Made by a program: the position numbers and the translations under genes. A model generated the notes under the pieces. It worked only from the letters and a program-made list of their open reading frames with translations, made no database searches and was not told where the DNA came from. Shown piece by piece: positions 54,686-64,000 of a stretch of DNA of 64,000 nt (position 1 is the first letter of the stretch; every line of letters begins with the position of its first letter). This DNA comes from Bacteroidota bacterium (GTDB lineage Bacteria; Bacteroidota; Bacteroidia; B-17B0; Aurantibacillaceae): assembly GCA_020403265.1 (NCBI GenBank), contig JADBXZ010000058.1, positions 42,287 to 106,286 of the forward strand, given 5' to 3'.

Positions 54686-55942
54686 TTATAACCCTAGCAA
54701 CACCTCTTCAGGTAACTTACCCCCAAAAATCATACGGTTAGGATTTTCCAACATTTCTTTAACCTTTACTAAAAACCCAACACTCTCACGACCATCAATA
54801 ATACGGTGATCATAACTTAAAGCTACATACATCATTGGTCTTATTACAACCTGACCATTAACTGCCATTGGGCGCTCAACCACGTTGTGCATACCCAAAA
54901 TGGCACTTTGAGGAGGATTAATAATTGGTGTACTCATCATACTACCAAACACACCTCCATTAGTAATGGTAAAGGTTCCGCCTTCCATATCCGGAATGGA
55001 TAATTTTCCGTCACGCGCTTTAATGGCTAAATCTTTAATGCCTTTTTCAATTTCTGCTAAGCTCATTAATTCAGCATTACGCAAAACAGGTACCATTAAA
55101 CCTTTAGGCGCGCTTACTGCAATCCCAATATCGCAGTATTTGTTATACACAATTTCTTCTCCGTCAATCATGGCGTTAACAGCAGGAAAATGGTATAAAG
55201 CTTCTGTTACTGCTTTGGTAAAGAAACTCATAAAACCAACATTCGTACCATAAACTTCTTTAAACTTATCTTTGTATCTCGCACGGATGTCATAAATGGC
55301 GCTCATGTCTATTTCGTTAAACGTTGTAAGCATTGCCGTTTCGTTTTTTACTGAAACTAAACGCTTGGCAACGGTTTTACGAAGAGAAGTCATTTTACTG
55401 CGGTCCTTATCACGTCCACCTTTCCAGGTGTTGCTTAATGTTTGTTGCACATTTGGTAATCCGTTTGATAAGGCAGCCAGAACATCTTGTTTAGTGATTC
55501 TACCATCTTTACCGGTGCCGTTTAATTGATTGGCAGAAATATTATTTTCAGCCATTATTTTTGCCGCAGCCACACTTGGTGTACCTGTTGCATAAGTTGT
55601 GTTTTTATTGGTTGAAGTGATAGTAGTGGTTTCTACCTTCTTTGTTTCCACCTTGGTTTCAACTTTAGCTTCTGCCTTAACTTCCGCTTTTTTCTCAGGT
55701 TTAACAGAAGTATCTATTTTAACAACTACTTGACCGACTTTAACCGTGTCTCCTTCTGCAGCTAAGACTTCAATTTTACCGCTTTCTTCGGCGTTTAAAG
55801 TTAAGGTGGCCTTATCTGAGTCAATTTCAGCTAACACATCATCCTTTTCAACAACATCGCCGGTTTGTTTTACCCATCTGGCAATAACTACTTCTGTAAT
55901 GGATTCACCCGGGCTTGGTACTTTTAATTCTACTACTGACAT
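54686..55942 (-). CDS. sucB: Dihydrolipoyl succinyltransferase (2-oxoglutarate dehydrogenase E2)
   Basis: E2 of the 2-oxoglutarate dehydrogenase complex in the TCA cycle. The lipoyl domain (2-76) has Lys44 in [11 protein letters not shown] as the lipoylation site, followed by a Lys/Glu/Thr-rich linker, a subunit-binding domain ([24 protein letters not shown]) and the acyltransferase domain with catalytic [13 protein letters not shown] (His379, Asp383). Length (418) is normal. It follows sucA by 33 bases in the usual order. The E3 subunit is not in the window. Confidence 0.96.
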   Translation of the reverse strand: MSVVELKVPSPGESITEVVIARWVKQTGDVVEKDDVLAEIDSDKATLTLNAEESGKIEVLAAEGDTVKVGQVVVKIDTSVKPEKKAEVKAEAKVETKVETKKVETTTITSTNKNTTYATGTPSVAAAKIMAENNISANQLNGTGKDGRITKQDVLAALSNGLPNVQQTLSNTWKGGRDKDRSKMTSLRKTVAKRLVSVKNETAMLTTFNEIDMSAIYDIRARYKDKFKEVYGTNVGFMSFFTKAVTEALYHFPAVNAMIDGEEIVYNKYCDIGIAVSAPKGLMVPVLRNAELMSLAEIEKGIKDLAIKARDGKLSIPDMEGGTFTITNGGVFGSMMSTPIINPPQSAILGMHNVVERPMAVNGQVVIRPMMYVALSYDHRIIDGRESVGFLVKVKEMLENPNRMIFGGKLPEEVLLGL

Positions 55943-55975
55943 ACTTACTAATTTATTATTAAGCGATTAAACTAA

Positions 55976-58696
55976 TTATTTTACTAAAACTTTACTAAAC
56001 ACACTTTGCATGATTTCTTCATTTTCAATGGCGTGTCTTTTTCCAAAACCTGTTGCAGGGCTTGCAGCTTCGTGTCTTCCGGCATACGTTAGGTTTAATT
56101 TCCTTAATTGTTGATCAACAAATCTCCAAGGTCCCATGTTTTCAGGCTCTTCCTGTATAAATAAGAAATCCTTAGCTTTATTATACTTGGCTAAAATTTC
56201 ATCAACCTGTTTTTGCGGGAAAGGATAAAGTTGTTCTAAACGGATAAATGCAATATCATTGGCTTTTTCCATTTCTCTACGTTCTATAAGGTCGTAATAA
56301 ATTTTACCGCTACAAAACGCAACACGCGTTACTTTTTTTGCATCTGCTGTATCATCTAAAACTTCTTGAAACGATTTGTTGGTAAAATCTTCCAATGTAC
56401 TAACGCAGCTTGGGTAACGTAATAACTTTTTAGGTGTAAAACATACTAGCGGCTTTCGGAAGTCACGTTTTAATTGACGGCGTAACACATGAAATTGTTG
56501 TGCTGGTGTAGTGGTGTTAACAATCTGAATATTATTTTCAGCACATGCTTGTAAAAATCGTTCCATACGCGCACTTGAGTGTTCAGGACCTTGGCCTTCG
56601 TAACCATGAGGCAATAACATAACTAAACCATTCATTCTTCGCCACTTGTATTCCGCACTAGTTAAGTACTGATCAATAATAATTTGAGCACCATTGAAAA
56701 AGTCACCAAACTGTGCTTCCCAAATAGTTAGTGCATTTGGCGCGGCCATAGCATAACCATACTCAAAACCTAAAACGCCATATTCACTTAAATGGGAGTT
56801 ATATATGTCTAAAGTTCCATTTGCGCCAATGTTGTTAAGTGGTGTATACTCTTCTTCGCTATCTTCAATTTTTACAACGGCATGTCGGTGACTAAACGTA
56901 CCGCGCTCAACATCCTGACCTGAGAAACGAACGTCGTGTCCTTCTTTCATTAATGTGGCATAAGCCATTAATTCGCCCATAGCCCAATCGTAATTGTTAT
57001 TGGCAATCATGGCTTTACGGTCGTCAAATAGTTTTTGAATTTTATTGAAGAATTTTTTATCTTTTGGTAGTTCTGTAATTTGTTTGGCAATATCCAAAAA
57101 CAATTTCTTATCCACTTGCGTGTTTGGGGAAGATTCGAAATCTTTGGAGGAAGCCATCTTTAGGCCTTTCCAGTTACCCTCCAAAAAGGAAGTGATTTTG
57201 GCCTTTTCCGTTTTTTTAGCTTCATCTAAGTTAGTATCCAGTTCAGCCTTAAATGCAGTTTCTATGGCTTTGGCTTCGTTGGCTAATTCAGAATTTTCAG
57301 CAGCTAATTTTTTAACGTAAATATCTTTTGGGTTAGGGTGCGATGCAATGGCTTTATAAAGGATTGGTTGTGTAAAACGAGGCTCATCCCCTTCGTTATG
57401 GCCATATTTACGATAACAAAGCACATCAATAAATACATCGCGGTGGAATGTTTGACGGAAATCCATTGCTAGTTTGGAAATGAAACAAAGTGCTTCAACA
57501 TCATCACCATTCACATGGAAAACAGGAGAGAGCACCACTTTTGCAACATCCGTACAATAGGTTGATGACCGTGCATCTAAAAAGTTGGTCGTAAAACCAA
57601 CCTGATTGTTAACTACAAAATGAACGGTACCACCTGTTTTATAACCATCTAATTGACTCATTTGAAGCACCTCATATACGATGCCTTGACCGGCAATGGC
57701 TGCATCACCATGAATTAGAACAGGGCAGACTTTAGAATTATCACCATTGTGCAAGTTGTCTATCTTTGCTCGTGCAATACCGGTTACAATTGGATCTACT
57801 GTTTCTAAGTGTGATGGGTTGGGGGTTAAACTCATGTGCGTTTTTTTACCACCGTCACTAATCTGGTTAGAGGAGTAACCCATGTGGTATTTAACATCAC
57901 CATCAAACAAAGAGTCTTCACTTGGCCGGCCTTCAAATTCTGTAAAAACATCTTTGTAAGTTTTGTTCATGATATTGGTTAGTACGTTTAAGCGTCCGCG
58001 ATGTGCCATACCAATTACATAATCTTCAATGCCTATGTTGGCACCATGTTCCATCAAAGCATTTATGGCTGGAATAACCGACTCACCACCCTCTAAAGAA
58101 AAACGTTTTTGACCAACAAATTTTGTATGCAGGTAATTTTCAAATACAACGGCCTGTGTTAATTTTTTAAGAATGGTTTTCTTTTCAGCCGCGCTGAAGC
58201 TAGCTGTGTTTTTGCTTTTTTCCATGCGCTCCTGTAACCACTTTACTACCTTTGGCTCGCGCATGTATAAATATTCGGCGCCAATGCTTTGGCAATATGT
58301 TTGTTCAAGATGTGCAATGATGTCTTTTAATTTTGCATTACCAATTCCAATTTCGTTGCCGGCCTGAAAAACTGTTTCTAAATCTTTTTCAGAAAGACCA
58401 AAATTTTCTAATGCTAAGTTAGGTTCGTAAGTACGACGCTGGCGCACTGGATTAGTTTTGGTGAACAAATGGCCACGTTGACGGTAACCCTGTATCAAGC
58501 CAATAACTTTAAATTCTTTAGCTACGTTTTCAGGAATGCCACCTCCACTTGTGTCATAGTTGGTTTGGGCAAATTCAAAGCCTTTAAAAAAGTCCTGCCA
58601 AGTTTTATCAACAGATCCGTTATCTTTTTGATATTGAACATATAACTGTTCAATTGCATTTACATCGCTTGTTCCTATGTACGAAAATTTGTCCAT
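55976..58696 (-). CDS. sucA: 2-oxoglutarate dehydrogenase E1
   Basis: The thiamine-diphosphate-dependent decarboxylase of the TCA cycle complex. Hallmarks are the N-terminal YIGTSDVNAIEQLYVQYQ, GMAHRGRLNVL, HGDAAIAGQGIVYEV, NNQVGFTT, CYRKYGHNEGDEPRFTQP and GFEYGYAMA. Length (906) is normal. It starts at ATG 58696 and is followed by sucB in one operon. ThDP and Mg2+ contacts lie in the GDAAIAGQG and NNQVGFTT segments. It shows a working oxidative TCA branch. Confidence 0.96.
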   Translation of the reverse strand: MDKFSYIGTSDVNAIEQLYVQYQKDNGSVDKTWQDFFKGFEFAQTNYDTSGGGIPENVAKEFKVIGLIQGYRQRGHLFTKTNPVRQRRTYEPNLALENFGLSEKDLETVFQAGNEIGIGNAKLKDIIAHLEQTYCQSIGAEYLYMREPKVVKWLQERMEKSKNTASFSAAEKKTILKKLTQAVVFENYLHTKFVGQKRFSLEGGESVIPAINALMEHGANIGIEDYVIGMAHRGRLNVLTNIMNKTYKDVFTEFEGRPSEDSLFDGDVKYHMGYSSNQISDGGKKTHMSLTPNPSHLETVDPIVTGIARAKIDNLHNGDNSKVCPVLIHGDAAIAGQGIVYEVLQMSQLDGYKTGGTVHFVVNNQVGFTTNFLDARSSTYCTDVAKVVLSPVFHVNGDDVEALCFISKLAMDFRQTFHRDVFIDVLCYRKYGHNEGDEPRFTQPILYKAIASHPNPKDIYVKKLAAENSELANEAKAIETAFKAELDTNLDEAKKTEKAKITSFLEGNWKGLKMASSKDFESSPNTQVDKKLFLDIAKQITELPKDKKFFNKIQKLFDDRKAMIANNNYDWAMGELMAYATLMKEGHDVRFSGQDVERGTFSHRHAVVKIEDSEEEYTPLNNIGANGTLDIYNSHLSEYGVLGFEYGYAMAAPNALTIWEAQFGDFFNGAQIIIDQYLTSAEYKWRRMNGLVMLLPHGYEGQGPEHSSARMERFLQACAENNIQIVNTTTPAQQFHVLRRQLKRDFRKPLVCFTPKKLLRYPSCVSTLEDFTNKSFQEVLDDTADAKKVTRVAFCSGKIYYDLIERREMEKANDIAFIRLEQLYPFPQKQVDEILAKYNKAKDFLFIQEEPENMGPWRFVDQQLRKLNLTYAGRHEAASPATGFGKRHAIENEEIMQSVFSKVLVK

Positions 58697-58757
58697 TTTA
58701 GTAATTTAACAAGTGGTAAATTTACTAAAATAAAGCTGAAAAAACGGTAAAAAAGGC

Positions 58758-59627
58758 TTAAAAGTACAAATCGGCAGTTTTAAGACGTAAATACCTTAAA
58801 ACGGAGAAGTAGGCGCTAAATGCTGAAATGATAATACCTAAAAACAACAAACCAATTAATAACAGTAAAAGAAATGTTTCGTCTTGAACAGCTAATAAAT
58901 CGGGTATAAACTTAGAGCTAATGATGAGGAATCCTGCCAAAAGTGCAGCTGCAATAATGCCTGCGATGATGCCCTGACGAACACCTTTAAAAATGAAGGG
59001 TTTACTGATAAAATTCCGAGTGGCGCCCACCAAGTACATTGTTCTGATTAAAAAACGTTGGGCGTAAATGGAAAGCCGAATGGTGTTGTTAATTAGTGCA
59101 ATGGCAACAATTAAAAGCGCACCACTAAAAATTAGAATAAAAAAGGCAATGGCTTTTGTGTTTTTGTTTAAGGAGTTAATCATGTCTTTTTGATAAACCA
59201 CTTCCTTTACATATGGCTTTTGAAGCAACATTTTTTCTACGGCCTGCAGGGTGTCGGTTACAGCATAATCAGCCTTAATTTTCACGTCCAAGCTATTCAA
59301 TAGCGGGTTAACGCCTAAAAAGGCCACAAAATCTTCACCTAAGTCTTGTTTTAGCTTTTCTGCGGCCTGTTCTTTACTAATGAAGGCAACGGTTTTAGCA
59401 AAGGTGGAATTCGTTATTTCCTGAATAAGCAGGTCGGTTTGTGCATTGGTAGCAGTATCTTTTAAAAACACCTGAAAGCCAATGTTCTCTTTAAAATGTT
59501 TATTGAGTTTATTGGCATTGATAATTAATAATCCCAGGGCTCCTAACATAAATAAAACCAGCGATAAACTGATGATAACGGTAATGCCTGAGCTCTTAAT
59601 TTTTTTGAAGGCCGCGTTGTTACTCAT
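58758..59627 (-). CDS. ftsX: Cell division protein FtsX
   Basis: FtsX is the permease-like partner of FtsE that switches on cell-wall hydrolases at the septum. The 289-residue protein has one N-terminal helix (TVIISLSLVLFMLGALGLLIIN), an extracytoplasmic domain (FLKDTATNAQTDLLIQE, FISKEQAAEKLKQDLGEDFV) and three C-terminal helices; LSIYAQRFLIRTMYLVGATRNFI is a clear family motif. Length is typical. ftsE is not adjacent. The upstream sequence has no convincing TAnnTTTG box. Confidence 0.92.
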   Translation of the reverse strand: MSNNAAFKKIKSSGITVIISLSLVLFMLGALGLLIINANKLNKHFKENIGFQVFLKDTATNAQTDLLIQEITNSTFAKTVAFISKEQAAEKLKQDLGEDFVAFLGVNPLLNSLDVKIKADYAVTDTLQAVEKMLLQKPYVKEVVYQKDMINSLNKNTKAIAFFILIFSGALLIVAIALINNTIRLSIYAQRFLIRTMYLVGATRNFISKPFIFKGVRQGIIAGIIAAALLAGFLIISSKFIPDLLAVQDETFLLLLLIGLLFLGIIISAFSAYFSVLRYLRLKTADLYF

Positions 59628-59766
59628 AGCTCTAAAATTAAAAAATAGTTTAGCTGTAAAAAACCCTTGAAAAATTAATAATCAACACGCATGTGTTAAA
59701 CCACAACGAGTTAATAACCTCTTAATTTTACTTAATTCGTTTAATTAATCTTTAAAGGAAAATTAA

Positions 59767-60807
59767 TTAAGAGTATAGTTTAACTAATCCTTTGTTGAGA
59801 TTTTCCTGCCACTTCCATGCACTTAGCATCATGTCGTCAATTGTTAATTGAGGTTCCCATTTTAATTTTGTTTTCGCTTTTTCATTATTGGCATAAACTG
59901 CAATAACATCTCCTGCTCTTCTCCCGCCAATGGTATAATTGAGTTGTTGACCGCTCATTTTTTCAAAACTTTTTATGGCCTCCAGTACTGAAACTCCTTT
60001 CCCGGTGCCTAGGTTAAACACGCTTAGTTTTTCAGGTGCGCCGGATTCAAATAAATACAGTAGTGCTTTAACATGTGCTGTAGCTATATCGGTTACATGA
60101 ATGTAATCCCTGATACAGGTACCATCAGGCGTGTTATAGTCGTTGCCGAATACAGTTAAATTGTTTTTACCGGATGCTGTTTGTGTGATAATAGGTACTA
60201 AATTATTGGGTTTACTTATTGGCAATTCGCCGTTTAAGCCGCTAATGTGTGCGCCAACAGGATTAAAGTAACGCAAAATAATGGCTTTAAAATCAGGCAC
60301 GGATGGTGCAAAATAATTTAGTATTTCTTCGCCAATTTGTTTGGTGTGTGCATATGAACTCTCTGCTTTCTTTAATGGGGTTTCTTCCGTAACAGGCAAT
60401 TCATCTGCGTTTCCATAAACTGAACAAGATGATGAAAAAATAAAATGACGAATGTTTTTTTCTTTACAATAATCTAAAAGGTTTAATAGTGATACTAAAT
60501 TATTATTGTAATACTTTACAGGTAAAGTAACGCTTTCCGGAACGGTTTTGAATGCCGCAAAGTGAATGATGCCATCAATTTTCGGATACTTGTTTAACGA
60601 TTCGTTTAAAGCCTTTTTATCGCATAAATCTATATCGATTTGATCAAACGGTTTGTTAGTTATTTGACTGACACGCTGGTATGTTGAAGCATCCGAATTA
60701 CTGTAATTATCAATGGACACGATTTTAAAATCAGTCGTTTGCAACAACTCAATTAATGTATGAGAACCTATATAACCTGCGCCTCCTGTGACGATGATTG
60801 TCTTCAT
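59767..60807 (-). CDS. galE: UDP-glucose 4-epimerase
   Basis: Interconverts UDP-glucose and UDP-galactose, or the N-acetyl forms, for cell-surface polysaccharides. The NAD-binding VTGGAGYIGSHTLIEL, DGIIHFAAFK, SSSCSVYG, SYAHTKQIGEEIL (catalytic Tyr and Lys), RYFNPVGAH and GTCIRDYIHVTD are all present. Length (346) is normal. It is divergent from the patatin gene; a TACTTTTG box lies about 40 bases upstream. No other sugar-nucleotide gene is near, so this looks like the stand-alone housekeeping copy. Confidence 0.95.
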   Translation of the reverse strand: MKTIIVTGGAGYIGSHTLIELLQTTDFKIVSIDNYSNSDASTYQRVSQITNKPFDQIDIDLCDKKALNESLNKYPKIDGIIHFAAFKTVPESVTLPVKYYNNNLVSLLNLLDYCKEKNIRHFIFSSSCSVYGNADELPVTEETPLKKAESSYAHTKQIGEEILNYFAPSVPDFKAIILRYFNPVGAHISGLNGELPISKPNNLVPIITQTASGKNNLTVFGNDYNTPDGTCIRDYIHVTDIATAHVKALLYLFESGAPEKLSVFNLGTGKGVSVLEAIKSFEKMSGQQLNYTIGGRRAGDVIAVYANNEKAKTKLKWEPQLTIDDMMLSAWKWQENLNKGLVKLYS

Positions 60808-60844
60808 TTTTTTGTAATTTTAGATGAATTCCATAAATATAAGA

Positions 60845-60852
60845 CAAAAGTA
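60845..60852 (-). promoter_or_regulatory. Promoter -7 box of galE
   Basis: Minus-strand TACTTTTG matches TAnnTTTG, giving a 5' leader of about 31 bases. It lies back-to-back with the patatin promoter box. Confidence 0.5.
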
Positions 60853-60875
60853 CCTTTTAAATGCATTTAAAGTTA

Positions 60876-60883
60876 TAAATTTG
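60876..60883 (+). promoter_or_regulatory. Promoter -7 box of the patatin gene
   Basis: TAAATTTG matches TAnnTTTG only 8 bases before the ATG at 60892, so the transcript would be nearly leaderless. Confidence 0.45.
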
Positions 60884-60891
60884 AGGGATTA

Positions 60892-61917
60892 ATGGAAATT
60901 AAAAACATTGGATTGGCCTTACAAGGAGGCGGCGCACATGGTGCATTTACCTGGGGCGTTTTAGACAGGTTGTTGGAAGTAGATGAAATTGTTGCGCAAA
61001 CCATGTGTGGTACCAGCGCAGGAGCTGTTAATGCAGTGGCTGTTGCTTATGGCTTGCATGTGGGCGGACCGCCTAAGGCCAAACAATTATTAGAAGAACT
61101 CTGGCGACGGATTGCCTTAAGCGGCAGTTTTTTATTTAAGCCCGGGATGCTGGATAAAACCTATGGGAACGGCGATATTTATAACAGCCCGGGTTACATG
61201 TGGTTTAATGCGGTAACTCAAATTATGTCGCCGTATAATTTTAATCCATTTAATTATAACCCACTACGCGACATTTTAAATGATTTAATTGATTTTAAAG
61301 AACTGCAACTTTATAATAAGAAAAAACTATTTATTTGTGCTACCAACGTTAAAACCAATCGATCAAAAATTTTCACCAACAAAGAAATTACAGTTGACGC
61401 AGTAATGGCAAGTGCCTGTTTGCCTTTTTTGTTTCAGGCTGTTGAAATTGAAGGGGAGTATTATTGGGATGGAGGTTACATGGGTAACCCCCCAATTTTT
61501 CCTTTAATTACAAATACAAACATTCGAGATATCGTATTGATTAAAATTAATTCCATCAATATTAATTCTGTGCCAACCACTGCGCGCGATATTGCCGATC
61601 GGGTTAACGAAATTAGTTTTAACAGCAGTTTAATTAATGAAATGAAATTAATTCATTACCGCAATGAGTTAATCAGAAACGGTATTTTGAAAGCTGATGA
61701 TCATGCGAACCGCGAAATTTTTGTTCATACCATCAGTGGATATGAGGCTTTGAGTCAATTAAGTTACAGCAGTAAAATGAATACGAGTTGGGAATTTTTA
61801 TTGAATCTAAAAGAAAAGGGCCGTGCTATTGCCGATCAGTGGATTAAGGATGATTATGATCAACTTGGTCTTCGTTCAACATTTGATGTAGAGGAACATT
61901 TTTTTGGCAAACTTTAA
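60892..61917 (+). CDS. Patatin-like phospholipase
   Basis: A Ser-Asp acyl hydrolase of 341 residues. The oxyanion hole LQGGGAHGAFTWG, the nucleophile elbow CGTSAGAVNAVA and the catalytic Asp in WDGGYMGNPP are all intact. No signal peptide is visible, so it is probably a cytosolic or inner-face lipase. The C-terminal half resembles the poly-hydroxybutyrate-type patatin branch. The 5' leader is very short. It is divergent from galE and 42 bases from the following porin. Confidence 0.9.
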   Translation: MEIKNIGLALQGGGAHGAFTWGVLDRLLEVDEIVAQTMCGTSAGAVNAVAVAYGLHVGGPPKAKQLLEELWRRIALSGSFLFKPGMLDKTYGNGDIYNSPGYMWFNAVTQIMSPYNFNPFNYNPLRDILNDLIDFKELQLYNKKKLFICATNVKTNRSKIFTNKEITVDAVMASACLPFLFQAVEIEGEYYWDGGYMGNPPIFPLITNTNIRDIVLIKINSININSVPTTARDIADRVNEISFNSSLINEMKLIHYRNELIRNGILKADDHANREIFVHTISGYEALSQLSYSSKMNTSWEFLLNLKEKGRAIADQWIKDDYDQLGLRSTFDVEEHFFGKL

Positions 61918-61940
61918 GAGCCATGCTCGGCTTAAAATAA

Positions 61941-61948
61941 TAGCTTTG
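61941..61948 (+). promoter_or_regulatory. Promoter -7 box of the porin gene
   Basis: TAGCTTTG matches TAnnTTTG exactly, 11 bases before the GTG start at 61960. No TTTG lies at N19. Confidence 0.5.
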
Positions 61949-61959
61949 CATAAATAATC

Positions 61960-63801
61960 GTGGTGCAAAAAAAGTTTCAAATACGGATTTTAATAGTTTT
62001 GTTTTTTTTTCCGCTTTTTGGATTTTCGCAATCCCGATACTCAACAGATCCTAATTACATTCAAAGCGCAGGGGCTGACTTTGGAGCACTTCAACCTTTC
62101 ACGGCCCAATTTCCTGATACAAATATTTACAACTTACATCAACTGGTACCTATGAATTTTTTAGGAAATTTAGGTTTACCCTCCGTTAACTATATTTGGC
62201 AAACACCAATTCATCCACTTGGCTTTAGGTTGTTTAATAATCCATATTCAAATTTTTCTGAACAAACGGTTCGTTATTTTCATACTAAAGGGCCTTATGC
62301 ACAATTAACCGGAATTGCAGGTACTAAAGTGTATCAGTATTTTGATATGCGTTTCACCACTACGTTTAAAAACAATTTTAATATAGCGCTTGCCTTTAAA
62401 CGTTTTACCAGTAATGGATTTTATCGCCGACAACAAACTTTTACCAATAATTTTTACAGCAGCTTTAATTACGAAAATAAAAAAAAGCGATTCGGATTTT
62501 ATGGCTCAGCTATTGCAAACACAAATAATCATCAGGAGAATGGCGGTTTGTTAAACGATACCTTAAAGGAGACTGATGTGCTTTTAAACAAAGAAATATT
62601 GCAAGTTAAACTAACTACCGCCACTCGCAAAAATAGCGACCAGTATTTTGCCATTAACCCATATTGTCGTTTAAACAGATACGATAGCACTGGCAGCACC
62701 AATCATTTTTTGCAGTTAGGCGCAACAGTGAGAAATGAAACGCTAAAATATACGGATGCAGGCAGCGGTAGCAATAACTTTTATTATTTGTCTTATGAAG
62801 ACACTTTAAAAACCCTTGACAGTACAAATTTAAAACAATTGAAAAGTAGTCTTAGTTATAATTTAAAAACCAGGCACGCACAATTGAGTATGGGTTACAA
62901 AAATGAATTCAATCGGGTGTATCAATATTTTGACAGTTTATATGTCAATCATTTGGTGTATGGAGATTTTAGCTTTCATCATTTTTTTAAATCCAAAGAT
63001 TCAGTTGAAAAAAATGTTTTAAAGTCTGCCTTTAAAGCCAGTTATGTGTTGGCAGGCTATAATCAAAACGATGTGCAATTAATTAATGAAAGTGAATTTC
63101 GTTTAAAGCGCAAGCAATTGCATCGCATGGGTTTGCTTGTGCTTGTAGAAAGCAGAAAACCTGATTTACAACAACAATTCTGGAACAGCAATCATTTTAG
63201 ATGGGATAATAATTACATGCCAACAAAAACAGTTGCAGGACAATTAAGTTATGGTTGGAGCAGATTATTTGAATTAGATGTGCGTTATGCCAACATCACT
63301 AATTTAATATATTATGATAACATAGCCTTGCCAAGGCAGGTTATTACACCGCTTAATGTGTTTAATGCGGGCATTAGGTTCAATCATGTTTTTTTTAAGC
63401 ATCTTGGGGTTCATGTGAATTACCATTACCAAACAACAGACGGGAATAATTATCTGTATTTACCAAATCACGTGGCACAGGCTCGTTTATTTTATCAAGG
63501 ATTACTCTCTCGAAACAATTTATGGTTACAAATTGGTGTGCAAGCGCAAAGCTTTAGTAACTTTTACAGTTACAATTACATGCCGGTTACGCAAGTATTT
63601 TATTTGCAAGATCAAAAACAAACAGGCCAATATTTGTTTACCGAGTTTTATTTAAATGCAAGGATCAGGCCCGTTAATTTTTTTATTAGGGTGGAAAATG
63701 CATTGCAAGGGTTAGTAGGGAAAGATTATGCCTTGGTGAACGGTTACTATCAACCCGACAGGGCTTTTAGGTTTGGAGTTAGCTGGCAATTTTTTGATTG
63801 A
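61960..63801 (+). CDS. Putative porin (Porin_10 type outer-membrane protein)
   Basis: A 613-residue outer-membrane beta-barrel. It starts with GTG at 61960 (or the GTG at 61963) and a signal peptide ending in PLFGFSQSRY. The body is rich in aromatic beta strands, with FHTKGPYAQLTGIAGTKVYQYFDMRFTTTF early on and a C-terminus that ends in a phenylalanine-containing strand (RAFRFGVSWQFFD), as barrels do. It looks like the Bacteroidota putative-porin family. It is probably a single transcript under the TAGCTTTG box. Confidence 0.83.
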   Translation: MVQKKFQIRILIVLFFFPLFGFSQSRYSTDPNYIQSAGADFGALQPFTAQFPDTNIYNLHQLVPMNFLGNLGLPSVNYIWQTPIHPLGFRLFNNPYSNFSEQTVRYFHTKGPYAQLTGIAGTKVYQYFDMRFTTTFKNNFNIALAFKRFTSNGFYRRQQTFTNNFYSSFNYENKKKRFGFYGSAIANTNNHQENGGLLNDTLKETDVLLNKEILQVKLTTATRKNSDQYFAINPYCRLNRYDSTGSTNHFLQLGATVRNETLKYTDAGSGSNNFYYLSYEDTLKTLDSTNLKQLKSSLSYNLKTRHAQLSMGYKNEFNRVYQYFDSLYVNHLVYGDFSFHHFFKSKDSVEKNVLKSAFKASYVLAGYNQNDVQLINESEFRLKRKQLHRMGLLVLVESRKPDLQQQFWNSNHFRWDNNYMPTKTVAGQLSYGWSRLFELDVRYANITNLIYYDNIALPRQVITPLNVFNAGIRFNHVFFKHLGVHVNYHYQTTDGNNYLYLPNHVAQARLFYQGLLSRNNLWLQIGVQAQSFSNFYSYNYMPVTQVFYLQDQKQTGQYLFTEFYLNARIRPVNFFIRVENALQGLVGKDYALVNGYYQPDRAFRFGVSWQFFD

Positions 63802-63840
63802 TTAAGATGAATCATTTAAGTTAATCATTCTTAAACCCAT

Positions 63841-63870
63841 TTTATTCATTTGGTTTACCAAATGAATAAA
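63841..63870. repeat. Perfect 14-bp inverted repeat after the porin gene
   Basis: TTTATTCATTTGGT, a two-base centre, and ACCAAATGAATAAA form a perfect palindrome. It starts 40 bases after the porin stop. There is no T run on the plus strand after it, so it may be a non-standard terminator or a binding site. The rest of the last 200 bases (63802-64000) holds no gene that I can see. Confidence 0.6.
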
Positions 63871-64000
63871 CGATGTAAGAAAATCAACCATTTGCAAAGG
63901 AATACATGAAATGCCGATGTGAAATAAGCAATGGTCCAATTTCGTTTCACTTCATTGCACCAAACTTCGTTCTAATCGGTATAAACCACTGTAGCAAAAA

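Noticed and set aside
1..64000. tRNA, rRNA, riboswitch or mobile element
   Set aside because: Intergenic regions are short and I saw no cloverleaf, conserved aptamer, transposase or terminal repeats. A covariance-model scan would settle it.

Overview
The window comes from a low-GC member of the Bacteroidota. The evidence is direct: proteins with type IX secretion (T9SS) sorting tails of both kinds (FTPNSDGEND-type gliding-motility tails and YPNPAK-type tails), a PorP/SprF and PorE-like pair, a futalosine-pathway menaquinone gene, and promoters of the Bacteroidota form TTTG-N19-TAnnTTTG, three of which match at exact spacing. I cannot name the order or family. No rRNA, tRNA, CRISPR array, insertion sequence or phage gene is visible, so this reads as chromosomal backbone with a few lineage-specific surface and signalling genes.

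Layout. 1-4.8 kb: the 3' end of a large secreted beta-propeller/PKD protein, then an overlapping selenium pair, mnmH and selD, serving 2-selenouridine in tRNA. 4.8-9.3 kb: a small c-type cytochrome, a di-haem cytochrome-c peroxidase and a PhoX-like secreted phosphatase. 9.4-14.5 kb: an ABC ATPase with an unusual N-terminal extension beside a polytopic membrane protein, then gatA, tatA and a conserved unknown. 14.8-26.5 kb: a three-gene operon made of a 2838-residue adhesin with 25 tandem Ig-like repeats, a PorP/SprF protein and a PorE-like OmpA protein. 26.7-31.7 kb: mutL, two rhomboid proteases and a second PorE-like protein without the OmpA domain. 31.7-37.6 kb: an FAD dehydrogenase, a DUF3078 protein, mqnE, a GreA-like protein, a UbiA-like membrane protein and rlmB. 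37.6-49.3 kb: a secreted unknown, a NifU-type protein, metF, the comM-histidine kinase-holA operon, then a small secreted unknown, a methyltransferase, a ZIP transporter and priA. 49.3-54.5 kb: a propeller sensor that ends exactly where an output phosphatase domain would be expected, with an upstream T9SS cargo protein. 54.7-63.8 kb: sucB and sucA, ftsX, galE, a patatin and a Porin_10-type outer membrane protein.

How the genes fit together. Most of the window is housekeeping: TCA cycle, folate, mismatch repair, replication restart, translation quality control and envelope division. The accessory part is about the cell surface. At least four proteins are T9SS cargo, and the adhesin, PorP and PorE-like genes are spaced as one transcript (gaps of 16 and 4 bases), which suggests a self-contained unit that exports a long adhesin, holds it at the outer membrane and ties it to peptidoglycan. 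The adhesin repeats fall into two length classes that recur in a higher-order N-A-N-A-A order, suggesting growth by block duplication. The other points most worth a second look are a signal peptide hidden upstream of the annotated ATG in the second PorE-like gene, the truncated propeller sensor, a changed endonuclease motif in MutL, a glutamine in place of the ABC H-loop histidine, and terminators that sit directly against the next start codon.
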